This document shows positions 43,164 to 52,045 of a stretch of DNA of 64,000 bases, piece by piece. Every line of letters begins with the position of its first letter. Within the stretch, counting starts at the first letter, position 1. The stretch is from assembly GCF_900116445.1 (NCBI RefSeq), contig NZ_FPBH01000021.1, positions 62,001-126,000 of the forward strand. Direction: 5' to 3'. The notes below the pieces were generated by a model. It searched no databases, was not told the DNA's origin, and saw only the letters and a program-made list of their open reading frames with translations. The translations under genes and the position numbers were made by a program. The stretch is from Paraburkholderia aspalathi. GTDB lineage: Bacteria; Pseudomonadota; Gammaproteobacteria; Burkholderiales; Burkholderiaceae.

Positions 43164-44141
43164 TCACTTAGCCGGTCGCGTTTCCGACGGCGGTGTCTGA
43201 ACGGGCGCAGTGATGCCGGACACGCCGATGCCCGGCCCTAGCATGAAATCGTCACCGGCCTGCCCCGGCAGCGTCTCGCGCGCCACCTCCAGCCACGCGC
43301 GCGCTGCGTGCGATAGATACCCATTGCGGCGCCAGCCGATTGCCATTTCCCACGGAATCTCCGGTTCCACCACGGGGCGGCAGGTGAACTGCGCCGCGTC
43401 GAGCCGTCGGCAGTACGGTGCCGGCAACAGCGCGATACCGACGCCGGCCAGCACCAGCGCCGCCATGAAATCCCAGTGTCCGCTGCGCCCGACAATCGTC
43501 GGCGCAAAGCCGGCGGTGCGGCACGCGTTCAGCACGACGTCGTTGAGCGCGAGGCTCTCGCCGTAAAACACGAATGGCTCGTTGGCGAGTTCGACGAGCG
43601 GCACTTCGTGCAGATCGTCCCAGCGCGAGCCGGTGCGCGCGACCAGCCACAGCAATTGCCGGGTCATCGGCAGCACCTCGATGTTTTCCGGATCGACCGG
43701 CTGTAACACGCCGCCTAACTCCAGCTCGCCGTGGATCAGCGCGGTCTCAATCGCGCGCGAACCCTGCTCGAACAACTTCAGCTCGATTTTTGGGTAGCGC
43801 TGGCGGAAGGCGGCGATGGCCGGCGTGAACAGCGAGCCGCCCATCGGCGGAATGCCGATGGTCAGCTCGCCGCGGCCGAGCGTGTCGAGGTCATTCAACT
43901 CGGCCTGCAACTGCGCGTGCGCGGCCAGCACATCCTGACCGCGCTGATAGACGATCCGGCCGGCGTCGGTCAGCACCATCTGGCGCCCGTCGCGTAGCAG
44001 CAGCGGCGAGCCGATTTCGTCTTCCAGCGACTTGACCATCTTGCTGATGGTCGGCTGCGTGACGAACATCTGCTCGGCGGCGACGGTGAAGCTCTGTTGA
44101 CGGACCACTTCGACGAAGTACCGCAGCGCGCGTAGTTCCAC
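43164..44141 (-). CDS. LysR-family transcriptional regulator
   Basis: A 325-residue LTTR starting at GTG 44141 (MELRALRYFVEVVRQQSF; GGAG about 10 nt upstream). The N-terminal helix-turn-helix is SFTVAAEQMFVTQPTISKMVKSLEDEIGSPLLLRDGRQMVLTDAG. The effector domain (ELTIGIPPMGGSLFTPAIAAFRQRYPKIELKLFEQG) resembles CynR/CatR-type regulators. Its target is not evident: it is convergent with the OmpA-like gene and divergent from the glycosyltransferase. A longer in-frame start upstream lacks homology-like sequence and was rejected. Confidence 0.9.
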   Translation of the reverse strand: MELRALRYFVEVVRQQSFTVAAEQMFVTQPTISKMVKSLEDEIGSPLLLRDGRQMVLTDAGRIVYQRGQDVLAAHAQLQAELNDLDTLGRGELTIGIPPMGGSLFTPAIAAFRQRYPKIELKLFEQGSRAIETALIHGELELGGVLQPVDPENIEVLPMTRQLLWLVARTGSRWDDLHEVPLVELANEPFVFYGESLALNDVVLNACRTAGFAPTIVGRSGHWDFMAALVLAGVGIALLPAPYCRRLDAAQFTCRPVVEPEIPWEMAIGWRRNGYLSHAARAWLEVARETLPGQAGDDFMLGPGIGVSGITAPVQTPPSETRPAK

Positions 44142-44362
44142 GATCTCAGGCTCCAGAATTCCAATTTGGAATGACCCGAGCGATTGTAAGTCATCGTATT
44201 TATGTTGAGGGGCAGGCGAATGGCGTTTCGTGTCGACGCCGTTTGCGCGCAGTGCGTTGGTCGGCACGGCCGCGCACGCCGCTTTTCCAGGATGGACCCG
44301 ACGGGAAGCGGGCTACCATCGACGGTTCTCTACCGTTTGGCCCGCAGCGCCCGTTTCAATTC

Positions 44363-45160
44363 ATGACGTCCATTTCGATCATCATTCCCTGCTACAACGG
44401 CGCGGCGACGCTCGGCCGTGCGCTCCAAAGTTGCCTGATTCAGCCGGAACCCGCGCAGATCATTGTGGTGGACGACGGCTCGACCGATGCATCCGCCGAC
44501 GTGGTCGCTCATTACGGGCGTCTCGACGCACGTGTGTGCTTGCTGCAGATGCCGTACAACGGCGGCCCGGCTCGGGCGCGCAACTGGGGCGCGATGCATG
44601 CGGCTCACTCTCTGCTCGCTTTCCTCGACGCCGACGACGAATACCTGCCCGGCGCGCTGGCCGCCGCGAGCGCGTTTCTTACGCAGAACCCGAATGAAGT
44701 GTCCGTGCGACTCGACGTCGAGTACACGGATTTTCCGGCTGAGCTCACCGGGCATGGTGACTTCGCCCAGCACGCCGCGACGCTTAGCAATACGGTACCG
44801 AGCAGCCTGATCATCCGCCGCGCGGTGTATGCCGCGCTTGGCGGATTTCCGATGGACGACGCGTTCCGCCGCATCGGTGGCGAAGACGGCGCGTTTTCAT
44901 GGGCTCTGCGCGACATTTTCGGCAACAGGCGCCTGGATGACGCGAAACGCGTGCGTATGCATTACCACGCGGGCATTCACGCCGAACGCTATTTCCGTAT
45001 CGTTCTTGGTTTGCAGACACCGGATCCCGCCGACGTGGCCGACGCGTTCCGTTTTTCGAGGCAGTTTCTCGAAACCGCCCGCGCGGGCATCGAGCAGTTG
45101 CGCACGGCCAGCGTCGCTACCGTGCCAGCCGCCTCTGCCCTCCCGAATCACGGCGCGTAA
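44363..45160 (+). CDS. Family 2 glycosyltransferase
   Basis: A 265-residue GT-A glycosyltransferase starting at ATG 44363 (MTSISIIIPCYNGAATLGRALQSCL). It shows the nucleotide-sugar fold IIVVDDGSTDASADVV, a metal-binding DxD-type motif in LLAFLDADDEYLPG, and RIGGEDGAFSWALRD, where the acceptor base is expected. There is no membrane helix. The acceptor and sugar cannot be told. The gene is alone, with the promoter of ahcY beginning some 40 bp after its stop. Confidence 0.82.
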   Translation: MTSISIIIPCYNGAATLGRALQSCLIQPEPAQIIVVDDGSTDASADVVAHYGRLDARVCLLQMPYNGGPARARNWGAMHAAHSLLAFLDADDEYLPGALAAASAFLTQNPNEVSVRLDVEYTDFPAELTGHGDFAQHAATLSNTVPSSLIIRRAVYAALGGFPMDDAFRRIGGEDGAFSWALRDIFGNRRLDDAKRVRMHYHAGIHAERYFRIVLGLQTPDPADVADAFRFSRQFLETARAGIEQLRTASVATVPAASALPNHGA

Positions 45161-45196
45161 TCACCCACCCGGCACCACCCCGAAGCCATCTCGATT

Positions 45197-45205
45197 TGCT
45201 ACAAT
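45197..45205 (+). promoter_or_regulatory. Extended -10 promoter of ahcY
   Basis: TGCTACAAT is a TGn-extended -10 box placed so that transcription starts just before the SAH riboswitch. No -35 match is seen, as is common with extended -10 promoters. Confidence 0.65.
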
Positions 45206-45213
45206 CGCCGTTC

Positions 45214-45317
45214 GTCTTCGAGGAGCGTTGCGACGGGTACCGCGAATCAGCATATTCGCTGGCCGCCCGCCAGGCTCGGAGGCTTCAATCGGAGGGCCAG
45301 GATGCGCATTGCGCTCC
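45214..45317 (+). promoter_or_regulatory. SAH riboswitch (S-adenosylhomocysteine)
   Basis: The leader of ahcY has the conserved SAH-riboswitch blocks in order. They are TTCGAGGAGCGTTGCGACGG (45217-45236), then GCCAGGCTCGGAGG (about 45269-45282), then GCGCTC (45311-45316). TTCGAG pairs with CTCGGA as P1. GAGCGT in the first block pairs with the distal GCGCTC as the pseudoknot. This class binds S-adenosylhomocysteine and turns on SAH hydrolase genes, here directly ahead of ahcY. A run of Ts (45360-45366) before the ribosome site AAGGAGGG may belong to the expression platform. Confidence 0.92.
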
Positions 45318-45381
45318 CATCCACCGCATCGAACCGCGCTCACGTCAAATTTCTAGTCAATTTTTTAGAAAGGAGGGCGTG

Positions 45382-46797
45382 ATGAACGCCGCAGTTCTCG
45401 ATTCAAAGCAAGATTTCCTCGTCGCCGATATGTCGCTTGCAGCCTGGGGCCGCAAGGAACTGAATATCGCTGAAACCGAAATGCCCGGCCTCATGCAGAC
45501 GCGCGAGGAATACAAGAGCTCGCAGCCGCTGAAGGGTGCGCGTATTGCGGGTTCGTTGCACATGACGATTCAAACCGGCGTGCTGATCGAAACCCTGACG
45601 GCACTCGGCGCGGACGTGCGCTGGGCATCGTGCAACATCTTCTCGACGCAGGATCATGCAGCCGCCGCGATTGCGCAAGGCGGCGTGCCGGTGTTCGCGT
45701 TCAAGGGCGAATCGCTCGACGAATACTGGGAATTCTCGCACCGCATTTTCGAATGGCCGAATGGCGAATTCGCCAACATGATCCTCGACGACGGCGGCGA
45801 CGCCACGTTGCTGCTGATCCTCGGCTCGAAGGCTGAGAAAGACCGTTCGGTGATCTCGAAGCCGGAAAATGAAGAAGAAGTCGCGCTGTACAAGTCGATC
45901 GCCAAGCATCTCGACGCCGATCCGGTGTGGTACTCCACGCGTCTCGCGCACATCAAGGGCGTGACCGAAGAAACCACGACCGGCGTGCACCGTCTGTATC
46001 AGATGGAAAAGGAAGGGCGCCTGCCGTTCCCGGCCATCAACGTGAACGATTCGGTCACGAAGTCGAAATTCGACAACCTGTATGGCTGCCGCGAGTCGCT
46101 GGTCGACGGTATCAAGCGCGCAACCGACGTGATGATCGCGGGCAAGATCGCGGTTGTGGCGGGTTACGGCGACGTGGGCAAGGGCTGCGCGCAATCGTTG
46201 CGCGGTCTGGGCGCGACGGTGTGGGTTACGGAAATCGATCCGATCTGCGCGTTGCAGGCAGCGATGGAAGGCTATCGCGTCGTGACGATGGAATACGCGG
46301 CAGACAAGGCCGACATCTTCGTGACGGCAACGGGCAACTTCCACGTGATCGGCCACGATCATATGGCTGCCATGCGCAACAACGCGATTGTCTGCAACAT
46401 CGGTCACTTCGATTCGGAAATCGACGTTGCCTCGACGCGCAAGTACCAGTGGGAAAACATCAAGCCGCAAGTCGACCACATCATTTTCCCGGACGGCAAG
46501 CGCGTCATCCTGCTGGCTGAAGGGCGTCTGGTGAATCTGGGTTGCGCAACGGGCCATCCGTCGTTCGTGATGTCGGCATCGTTTACGAACCAGACGATCG
46601 CGCAGATCGAACTGTTCGTGCACGGCGACAAGTATGAAAACAAGGTCTACGTGTTGCCGAAGCACCTTGATGAAAAGGTGGCGCGTCTGCATCTGGGCCG
46701 TATCGGCGCAGAACTGACGGTGCTGTCGGACTATCAGGCGAGCTATATCAGCGTCGACAAGAACGGTCCGTTCAAGCCGAACCACTACCGCTACTAA
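45382..46797 (+). CDS. ahcY: AhcY, S-adenosylhomocysteine hydrolase
   Basis: A 471-residue adenosylhomocysteinase starting at ATG 45382 (AAGGAGGG upstream). It splits S-adenosylhomocysteine to adenosine and homocysteine with bound NAD. Visible motifs are ADMSLAAWGRKELNIAETEMPGLM, SCNIFSTQDHAAAAIA, VNDSVTKSKFDNLYGCRESL, the NAD fold VAGYGDVGKGCAQSL and the C-terminal GPFKPNHYRY. It is controlled by the SAH riboswitch and followed by a membrane protein gene and metF, so the unit recycles homocysteine toward methionine. Confidence 0.98.
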   Translation: MNAAVLDSKQDFLVADMSLAAWGRKELNIAETEMPGLMQTREEYKSSQPLKGARIAGSLHMTIQTGVLIETLTALGADVRWASCNIFSTQDHAAAAIAQGGVPVFAFKGESLDEYWEFSHRIFEWPNGEFANMILDDGGDATLLLILGSKAEKDRSVISKPENEEEVALYKSIAKHLDADPVWYSTRLAHIKGVTEETTTGVHRLYQMEKEGRLPFPAINVNDSVTKSKFDNLYGCRESLVDGIKRATDVMIAGKIAVVAGYGDVGKGCAQSLRGLGATVWVTEIDPICALQAAMEGYRVVTMEYAADKADIFVTATGNFHVIGHDHMAAMRNNAIVCNIGHFDSEIDVASTRKYQWENIKPQVDHIIFPDGKRVILLAEGRLVNLGCATGHPSFVMSASFTNQTIAQIELFVHGDKYENKVYVLPKHLDEKVARLHLGRIGAELTVLSDYQASYISVDKNGPFKPNHYRY

Positions 46798-46847
46798 GTA
46801 GCATCAAGCGCGCGGGCGGTTTTAAAGCATGACAGTTTGACGGCGAG

Positions 46848-46869
46848 GCGGCGCGTAAGGCGCCGCTTT
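46848..46869 (+). terminator. Weak terminator-like hairpin after ahcY
   Basis: GCGGCGC (46848-46854) pairs with GCGCCGC (46860-46866) around GTAAG, followed by TTTGTT. It is 50 nt after ahcY and could only partly stop transcription into the membrane protein gene and metF. Confidence 0.5.
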
Positions 46870-46925
46870 GTTCGCCATGCCCGCCCGTTTCCGTTCAAAC
46901 GGACACCCTGCCAAAGGACCTCTAC

Positions 46926-47279
46926 ATGACCGTGCTGCTGACCTGGCTGATCAACGCGCTTGCGCTCCTGATCATCACCTACCTCGTACCGTCGATTCAT
47001 ATCCGTAGTTTCGGCACCGCCTTGATCGTCGCGGTGGTGCTCGGATTGATCAATACGATCCTGCGTCCGGTGCTGATCCTGTTGACGCTGCCCGTCACGA
47101 TCGTCACGCTCGGACTCTTCATTCTGGTGGTCAATGCGCTGTGCTTCTGGCTGTGCGCGTCGCTGCTGAAGGGATTCGAGGTGTCGGGTTTCTGGTCGGC
47201 CTTCTTCGGCTCGATTCTGTACAGCATCGTTTCCTGGCTGCTGTCCGCGCTTATTTTCGGCAACCGCAGTCTCGGTTGA
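46926..47279 (+). CDS. Small four-helix membrane protein (phage-holin superfamily IV type)
   Basis: A 117-residue protein with four hydrophobic helices. It contains SFGTALIVAVVLGLINTILRPVLILLTLPVTIVTLGLF, the NxxLRPxLxxLTLPxxxxTLGLF pattern of the PF04020-type membrane protein family, called phage holin IV by annotation. AGGA lies upstream of ATG 46926. It is not in a prophage: metF starts 12 bp after its stop and ahcY precedes it. The real function of this family is unknown, and the holin name is only a similarity label. Confidence 0.85.
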   Translation: MTVLLTWLINALALLIITYLVPSIHIRSFGTALIVAVVLGLINTILRPVLILLTLPVTIVTLGLFILVVNALCFWLCASLLKGFEVSGFWSAFFGSILYSIVSWLLSALIFGNRSLG

Positions 47280-47290
47280 TCTACTGAATC

Positions 47291-48121
47291 ATGAACCCGA
47301 TCGAACTTTCATTCGAATTCTTCCCGCCGAAAACGCAGGAAGGCGTCGACAAGCTGCGCGCCACCCGCGGGCAGCTTGCGTCGCTCAAGCCCAAGTTCGT
47401 GTCTGTCACGTTCGGCGCCGGCGGCTCGACGCAACAGGGCACGCTCGACACCGTCGTCGAAATGGCGAAGGAAGGGCTCGAAGCGGCGCCCCACGTCTCG
47501 TGCATCGGCTCCTCGAAAGAGAGCCTGCGCGCGATCCTCAACGAGTACCGCGCGCATGGCATCCGCCATATCGTCGCGCTGCGCGGCGATCTGCCGTCCG
47601 GCATGGGCGAAGTCGGCGAATTGCGTTACGCGTCGGAACTGGTGAGCTTTATCCGCGCCGAATTCGGCGACTGGTTCTGGATCGAGGTGGCCGGCTATCC
47701 GGAGTACCACCCGCAGTCGCGCTCGCCGCGTCACGATCTGGAAAACTTCGCCCACAAGGTGAAGGCCGGCGCCAATTCGGCGATCACGCAGTACTTCTTC
47801 AACGCGGATGCGTACTTCCGCTTCGTCGACGACGCGCGGAAGCTCGGCGTGGACGTGCCGATCGTGCCGGGCATCATGCCGATCACGAACTTCTCGCAGC
47901 TGATGCGTTTCTCCGAGATGTGCGGTGCGGAAGTGCCGCGTTGGGTCGCGCGCCGTCTGGAAAGCTTCGGCGATGACCGCGAGTCGATTCGCGCCTTTGG
48001 GCTGGACGTGGTGACCGACCTGTGCGGGCGTCTCATCGAGGCGAAGGTGCCGGGCTTGCACTTCTACACGCTCAATGGCGCCGCGGCGACCAAGGCGATC
48101 TGCGAACGGCTGGGCGCTTAA
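47291..48121 (+). CDS. metF: MetF, 5,10-methylenetetrahydrofolate reductase
   Basis: A 276-residue MTHFR. The N-terminus ELSFEFFPPKTQEG carries the active-site Glu region, and FVSVTFGAGGSTQQGTLD, HIVALRGDLPSG, AGANSAITQYFFNADAYFRFVD and VPIVPGIMPITNFSQL follow as in E. coli MetF. It makes 5-methyl-THF, the methyl donor for homocysteine methylation, so it complements ahcY. A strong terminator lies 23 bp after the stop. Confidence 0.97.
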   Translation: MNPIELSFEFFPPKTQEGVDKLRATRGQLASLKPKFVSVTFGAGGSTQQGTLDTVVEMAKEGLEAAPHVSCIGSSKESLRAILNEYRAHGIRHIVALRGDLPSGMGEVGELRYASELVSFIRAEFGDWFWIEVAGYPEYHPQSRSPRHDLENFAHKVKAGANSAITQYFFNADAYFRFVDDARKLGVDVPIVPGIMPITNFSQLMRFSEMCGAEVPRWVARRLESFGDDRESIRAFGLDVVTDLCGRLIEAKVPGLHFYTLNGAAATKAICERLGA

Positions 48122-48143
48122 ACTTTAGGCACCGTTGTCCAGA

Positions 48144-48177
48144 AACCGCGCGGCTTACCTGCCGCGCGGTTTTTTTA
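48144..48177 (+). terminator. Rho-independent terminator after metF
   Basis: AACCGCGCGGC (48144-48154) pairs perfectly with GCCGCGCGGTT (48161-48171) around TTACCT, and is followed by a run of Ts. Confidence 0.95.
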
Positions 48178-48365
48178 TGGGTGAAATCCGACGCTGCCGC
48201 GCCTCGCGCCTAAAATGTGCCCGCGCATTCTGTGCCTTACGTTGCACCGGCGTGCAGTGCAGCGCCAGTGGGGCGGGCAATCCGAGCTCCGCGTCAGGCA
48301 TCACATCCTGCTGCGACGCAACAAACATGCCCATTGGGGCATTTCTTGCGAAGCGTAAGCCCGCA

Positions 48366-48394
48366 TTGAACCCGATTTTTGCACTGTCTATGAT
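48366..48394 (+). promoter_or_regulatory. Sigma-70 promoter for the first dipeptide-binding-protein gene
   Basis: TTGAAC, a 17-nt spacer and TATGAT, 39 nt before the start codon. The rest of 48178-48432 shows only a small hairpin (ATGCCC / GGGCAT at 48326-48341) and no gene. Confidence 0.72.
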
Positions 48395-48432
48395 CGAAGC
48401 GCAGCTGACTTGGCTGCTGTGCGGAGAACGTG

Positions 48433-50076
48433 ATGACAGTATCCCGATTGCTGTTTGCAGTTCGCCATACCTGTTTGCCAGTCTTGAGCGCCTGTGCGGT
48501 GCTGGCTGCCGGCCTCGCGGCCGCCGTAGCCGACGCGGCCACGCTGCCCGACAAAACCCTCGTGTTTTGCTCCGAAGGCAGTCCGGCGGGTTTCGACACC
48601 GCCCAGTTCACCACCAGCGTGGAATTCACCGCCGGCTCGTACACGGTCTATAACCGGCTGATCGAGTTCGCGCACGGCAGTACCGATATCGAGCCTGGCC
48701 TTGCCGAGAAATGGGACGTATCGCAGGACGGCCTGACCTACACGTTCCATCTGCGGCACGGCGTGAAGTTCCAGACCACCTCGTTCTTCAAGCCCACTCG
48801 CGAATTCAACGCTGACGACGTCGTCTTTACTTATCAGCGGATGCTCGATCCGGAACAGCCGTTCCGCAAAGCCTACGCAGTGCCGTTTCCGTATTTCACC
48901 GACCTTGGCCTCGCGAAGAACATCACCAAGGTCGAGAAGCTCGATCCGTATACGGTGCGTTTCACGCTGAAGGAAGTCGATGCGCCGTTTTTGCAGCAGA
49001 TCGCAATGCCGTTTGCGTCGATTTTGTCGGCTGAATACGCCGATCAGTTACTGAAAGCAGGTAAAGCGTCCGATATGAATCTATATCCGGTCGGTACCGG
49101 TCCATTCATTTTCCGCAGCTATACGAAGGACGATTCAATCCGGTTTGACGGCAATCCCGATTACTGGAAACCGGGTGTAGTCAGAATCGGCAAGCTGATA
49201 TTCGCGATTACCGTCGACCCGGCCGTGCGGCTGCAAAAATTGAAGCGCGGTGAGTGCCAGGTGATGTCGTATCCGCGCCCCGGCGATATTCCAGCGGTTA
49301 AAGCCGATGCATCGCTCGCCATTCCGAGTCAGGTCGGTTTCAATCTCGGCTATATCGCGTACAACAACACCAAGAAGCCGCTCGACAATCTGATGGTGCG
49401 CCGCGCACTCGATATGTCGATCAACAAGAAAGCGATTATCGAATCGGTGTATCAGGGCGCCGGCCAGGCGGCGACCAATCCGATGCCGCCGACGCAATGG
49501 GGCTACGACAAGAATCTGAAGGACGCCCCGTACGACGTCGACAAAGCGAAAGCGCTCCTCAAGGAGGCGGGCTACCCCGACGGCTTCGATCTGACGCTGT
49601 GGGCCATGCCGGTTCAGCGGCCTTACAACCCGAACGCGCGTCTGATGGCGGAAATGCTGCAGGCGGATTGGGCGAAGATCGGCGTCAAGGTGAAGATCGC
49701 TACTTACGAATGGGGTGAATATATTCGCCGCGGTCATTCGGGCGAGCATGAGGCAATGCTGATCGGCTGGACCGGCGACTATGGCGATCCGGATAACTGG
49801 CTGGGCGTATTGCTCGGCTGCGACGCGGTGAACGGCAGTAATTTTTCCAAATGGTGCTACAAGCCTTACGACGATCTGATCCGGAAGGGTCGCGGCACGA
49901 CCGATCTTGCCGAGCGCACCAAGGCTTATACGGAAGCCCAGGAAATCTTCAAGGACCAGGTGCCGTTCACGCCAATCGCCCATTCCACGGTGTATCAGCC
50001 CATCAGCAAGAACGTCACGGGCTTCAAGATCGACCCGTTCGGCCCGACGCAATTCATGAACGTCGGCCTGAAATAA
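48433..50076 (+). CDS. dppA: Dipeptide/oligopeptide ABC transporter binding protein (copy 1)
   Basis: A 547-residue periplasmic solute-binding protein starting at ATG 48433 (GGAG 6 nt upstream) with a Sec signal (LPVLSACAVLAAGLAAAVADA). The mature protein opens KTLVFCSEGSPAGFDTAQFTT and holds the SBP family 5 motif GLAEKWDVSQDGLTYTFHLRHGVKF. WTGDYGDPDNWLGVLLGC near the C-terminus is typical of DppA. It binds peptides for uptake. It is followed 208 bp later by a close paralogue with its own leader; the permease and ATPase genes follow the second copy. Confidence 0.93.
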   Translation: MTVSRLLFAVRHTCLPVLSACAVLAAGLAAAVADAATLPDKTLVFCSEGSPAGFDTAQFTTSVEFTAGSYTVYNRLIEFAHGSTDIEPGLAEKWDVSQDGLTYTFHLRHGVKFQTTSFFKPTREFNADDVVFTYQRMLDPEQPFRKAYAVPFPYFTDLGLAKNITKVEKLDPYTVRFTLKEVDAPFLQQIAMPFASILSAEYADQLLKAGKASDMNLYPVGTGPFIFRSYTKDDSIRFDGNPDYWKPGVVRIGKLIFAITVDPAVRLQKLKRGECQVMSYPRPGDIPAVKADASLAIPSQVGFNLGYIAYNNTKKPLDNLMVRRALDMSINKKAIIESVYQGAGQAATNPMPPTQWGYDKNLKDAPYDVDKAKALLKEAGYPDGFDLTLWAMPVQRPYNPNARLMAEMLQADWAKIGVKVKIATYEWGEYIRRGHSGEHEAMLIGWTGDYGDPDNWLGVLLGCDAVNGSNFSKWCYKPYDDLIRKGRGTTDLAERTKAYTEAQEIFKDQVPFTPIAHSTVYQPISKNVTGFKIDPFGPTQFMNVGLK

Positions 50077-50212
50077 CAGCAGGCGGGCGGTTTTCCGGCC
50101 GAGGCCGCCTCGCCTCGTCTTCGTAACAGCCGTACGCTCCGGCCAGCGCCGGCGTACGGCCGCCCACATGCCCTAACTGTTTCCGATCGTCAACAGGGGT
50201 ATTTTCCTCCGC

Positions 50213-50266
50213 TTGTTGCTGTGAGCCAAGCTCAAGTAAGATCGCGCTACGCCGGCGGAAGCCGGC
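50213..50266 (+). promoter_or_regulatory. Possible promoter and GGAA-capped leader hairpin before the second dppA
   Basis: TTGTTG and TAAGAT separated by 18 nt (50213-50242) may be a promoter. Just downstream GCCGGC-GGAA-GCCGGC (50251-50266) forms a perfect stem with a GNRA-type loop, ending about 10 nt before the ribosome site GGAGGAA. It may protect the 5' end of the abundant binding-protein mRNA. Confidence 0.45.
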
Positions 50267-50284
50267 CCCGAACCTGGAGGAAAC

Positions 50285-51913
50285 ATGAAGCAAAACAACC
50301 TGTTGCGCGCCGCGCGTGTTACGACGCTCGTCGCAGCTGCAGCGGCATCGATGCTGGGCGCTACGAGCGCGCATGCCGAGATTCCGAACAAAACACTCGT
50401 CTACTGCTCAGAAGGCAGCCCTGCGGGTTTCGATCCGGCCCAGTACACCACGGGCACCGATTTCACGGCTAACACGTTCACCGTCTACAACCGCCTCGTC
50501 GAATTCGAGCGCGGCGGCACCAAGGTCGAGCCGGGCCTCGCCGAAAAATGGGAAGTCTCCGCGGACGGCAAGACGTACACGTTCCACCTGCGTCATGGCG
50601 TGAAGTTCCAGACCACGTCGTTCTTCAAGCCAACGCGCGAATTCAATGCGGACGACGTCGTGTTCACGTTCCAGCGCATGCTGGATCCGAACTCGGCCTT
50701 CCACAAAGCTTACCCGGTGCAGTTCCCGTACTTCACCGACATGGGCCTCGACAAGCTGATCACCAGCGTCGAAAAGGTCGATCCGTACACGGTCAAGTTC
50801 ACGCTGAAGGAAGTCAACGCGCCGTTCATTCAGAATCTGGCGATGGAATACGCGTCGATTCTGTCGGGTGAATACGGCGACCAGTTGATGAAGGCCGGCA
50901 AGGCCGCCGACATCAACCAGTACCCGGTCGGCACGGGTCCGTTCATCTTCCGCAGCTACACGAAAGACGCGACGATCCGCTTCGACGGCAATCCGGATTA
51001 CTGGAAGCCGAACGCGGTGAAGATCTCGAAGCTGATCTTCTCGATCACGCCGGACGCCGGCGTGCGCGTGCAAAAGATCAAGCGCGACGAATGCCAGGTG
51101 ATGAGCTATCCGCGTCCGGCCGACATCGCACCGCTGAAGGCTGAAGCGAATATCGACATGCCGTCGCAACCGGGCTTCAACTTGGGCTATCTCGCGTACA
51201 ACGTGACGCACAAGCCGGTCGACAAGCTCGAAGTGCGTCAGGCGCTCGACATGGCGATCAACAAGAAGGCGATCATCGAGTCGGTGTATCAAGGCGCAGG
51301 CCAGTCCGCGACGAACCCGATGCCGCCGACCCAATGGTCGTACGACAAGAACCTGAAGGGCGCATCCTTCGATTCGGACAAGGCCAAGGCGCTGCTGGCC
51401 AAGGCCGGTTATCCGAACGGTTTCGACATCACGCTGTGGGCGATGCCGGTGCAACGCGCTTATAACCCGAACGCCCGCCTGATGGCGGAAATGATCCAGG
51501 CCGACTGGGCCAAGATCGGCGTGAAGGCGAAGATTGTCACGTACGAATGGGGCGAGTACATCAAGCGCGCGCACGCAGGTGAAGACGACACGATGCTGAT
51601 CGGCTGGACCGGCGACAACGGCGATCCGGACAACTGGCTCGGCACGCTGCTCGGCTGCGAAGCGGTGAACGGCAACAACTTCTCGAAGTGGTGCTATAAG
51701 CCGTTCGACGATCTGATCCAGAAGGGGCGCGTCACGTCCGATCAGGGCGCACGTACGACGGCTTACATGCAGGCGCAGCAGATCTTCGCGCAGCAACTGC
51801 CGTTCTCGCCGATCGCTCACTCGACCGTGTACCAGCCTGTCAGCAAGAAGGTGGTCGATATGCGTATCGAACCGCTGGGTTATGCGCGTTTCGACGGCGT
51901 CAGCGTCAAGTAA
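50285..51913 (+). CDS. dppA: Dipeptide/oligopeptide ABC transporter binding protein (copy 2)
   Basis: A 542-residue paralogue of the protein encoded at 48433, with signal peptide VTTLVAAAAASMLGATSAHA and a near-identical layout (KTLVYCSEGSPAGFDPAQYTTG; GLAEKWEVSADGKTYTFHLRHGVKF; WTGDNGDPDNWLGTLLGC). GGAGGAA precedes ATG 50285. The codon bias is stronger (nearly all C/G third positions) than in copy 1, suggesting the more highly expressed copy. A terminator-like hairpin follows before dppB. Confidence 0.94.
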   Translation: MKQNNLLRAARVTTLVAAAAASMLGATSAHAEIPNKTLVYCSEGSPAGFDPAQYTTGTDFTANTFTVYNRLVEFERGGTKVEPGLAEKWEVSADGKTYTFHLRHGVKFQTTSFFKPTREFNADDVVFTFQRMLDPNSAFHKAYPVQFPYFTDMGLDKLITSVEKVDPYTVKFTLKEVNAPFIQNLAMEYASILSGEYGDQLMKAGKAADINQYPVGTGPFIFRSYTKDATIRFDGNPDYWKPNAVKISKLIFSITPDAGVRVQKIKRDECQVMSYPRPADIAPLKAEANIDMPSQPGFNLGYLAYNVTHKPVDKLEVRQALDMAINKKAIIESVYQGAGQSATNPMPPTQWSYDKNLKGASFDSDKAKALLAKAGYPNGFDITLWAMPVQRAYNPNARLMAEMIQADWAKIGVKAKIVTYEWGEYIKRAHAGEDDTMLIGWTGDNGDPDNWLGTLLGCEAVNGNNFSKWCYKPFDDLIQKGRVTSDQGARTTAYMQAQQIFAQQLPFSPIAHSTVYQPVSKKVVDMRIEPLGYARFDGVSVK

Positions 51914-51975
51914 CAGTCATACAGTCAAGCTTACGCAGTAGCTTTTCGCACGGTTAGAAAACTGGTCGAAATGGT

Positions 51976-52019
51976 CCGGCGACCGGGGTCACAAGCCCTC
52001 GTCGCCGGTTGCGTTTTTT
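51976..52019 (+). terminator. Terminator-like attenuator between dppA copy 2 and dppB
   Basis: CCGGCGAC (51976-51983) pairs with GTCGCCGG (52001-52008), with an inner GGG/CCC, and is followed by TTGCGTTTTTTC. It ends 27 nt before the dppB start. Partial termination would keep permease levels below those of the binding protein. Confidence 0.75.
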
Positions 52020-52045
52020 CTTCATCAAGACCATAGGGACGAACC

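Noticed and set aside
46926..47279. Prophage remnant suggested by the holin-like protein
   Set aside because: No other phage gene nearby, and the position between ahcY and metF looks like a normal operon.
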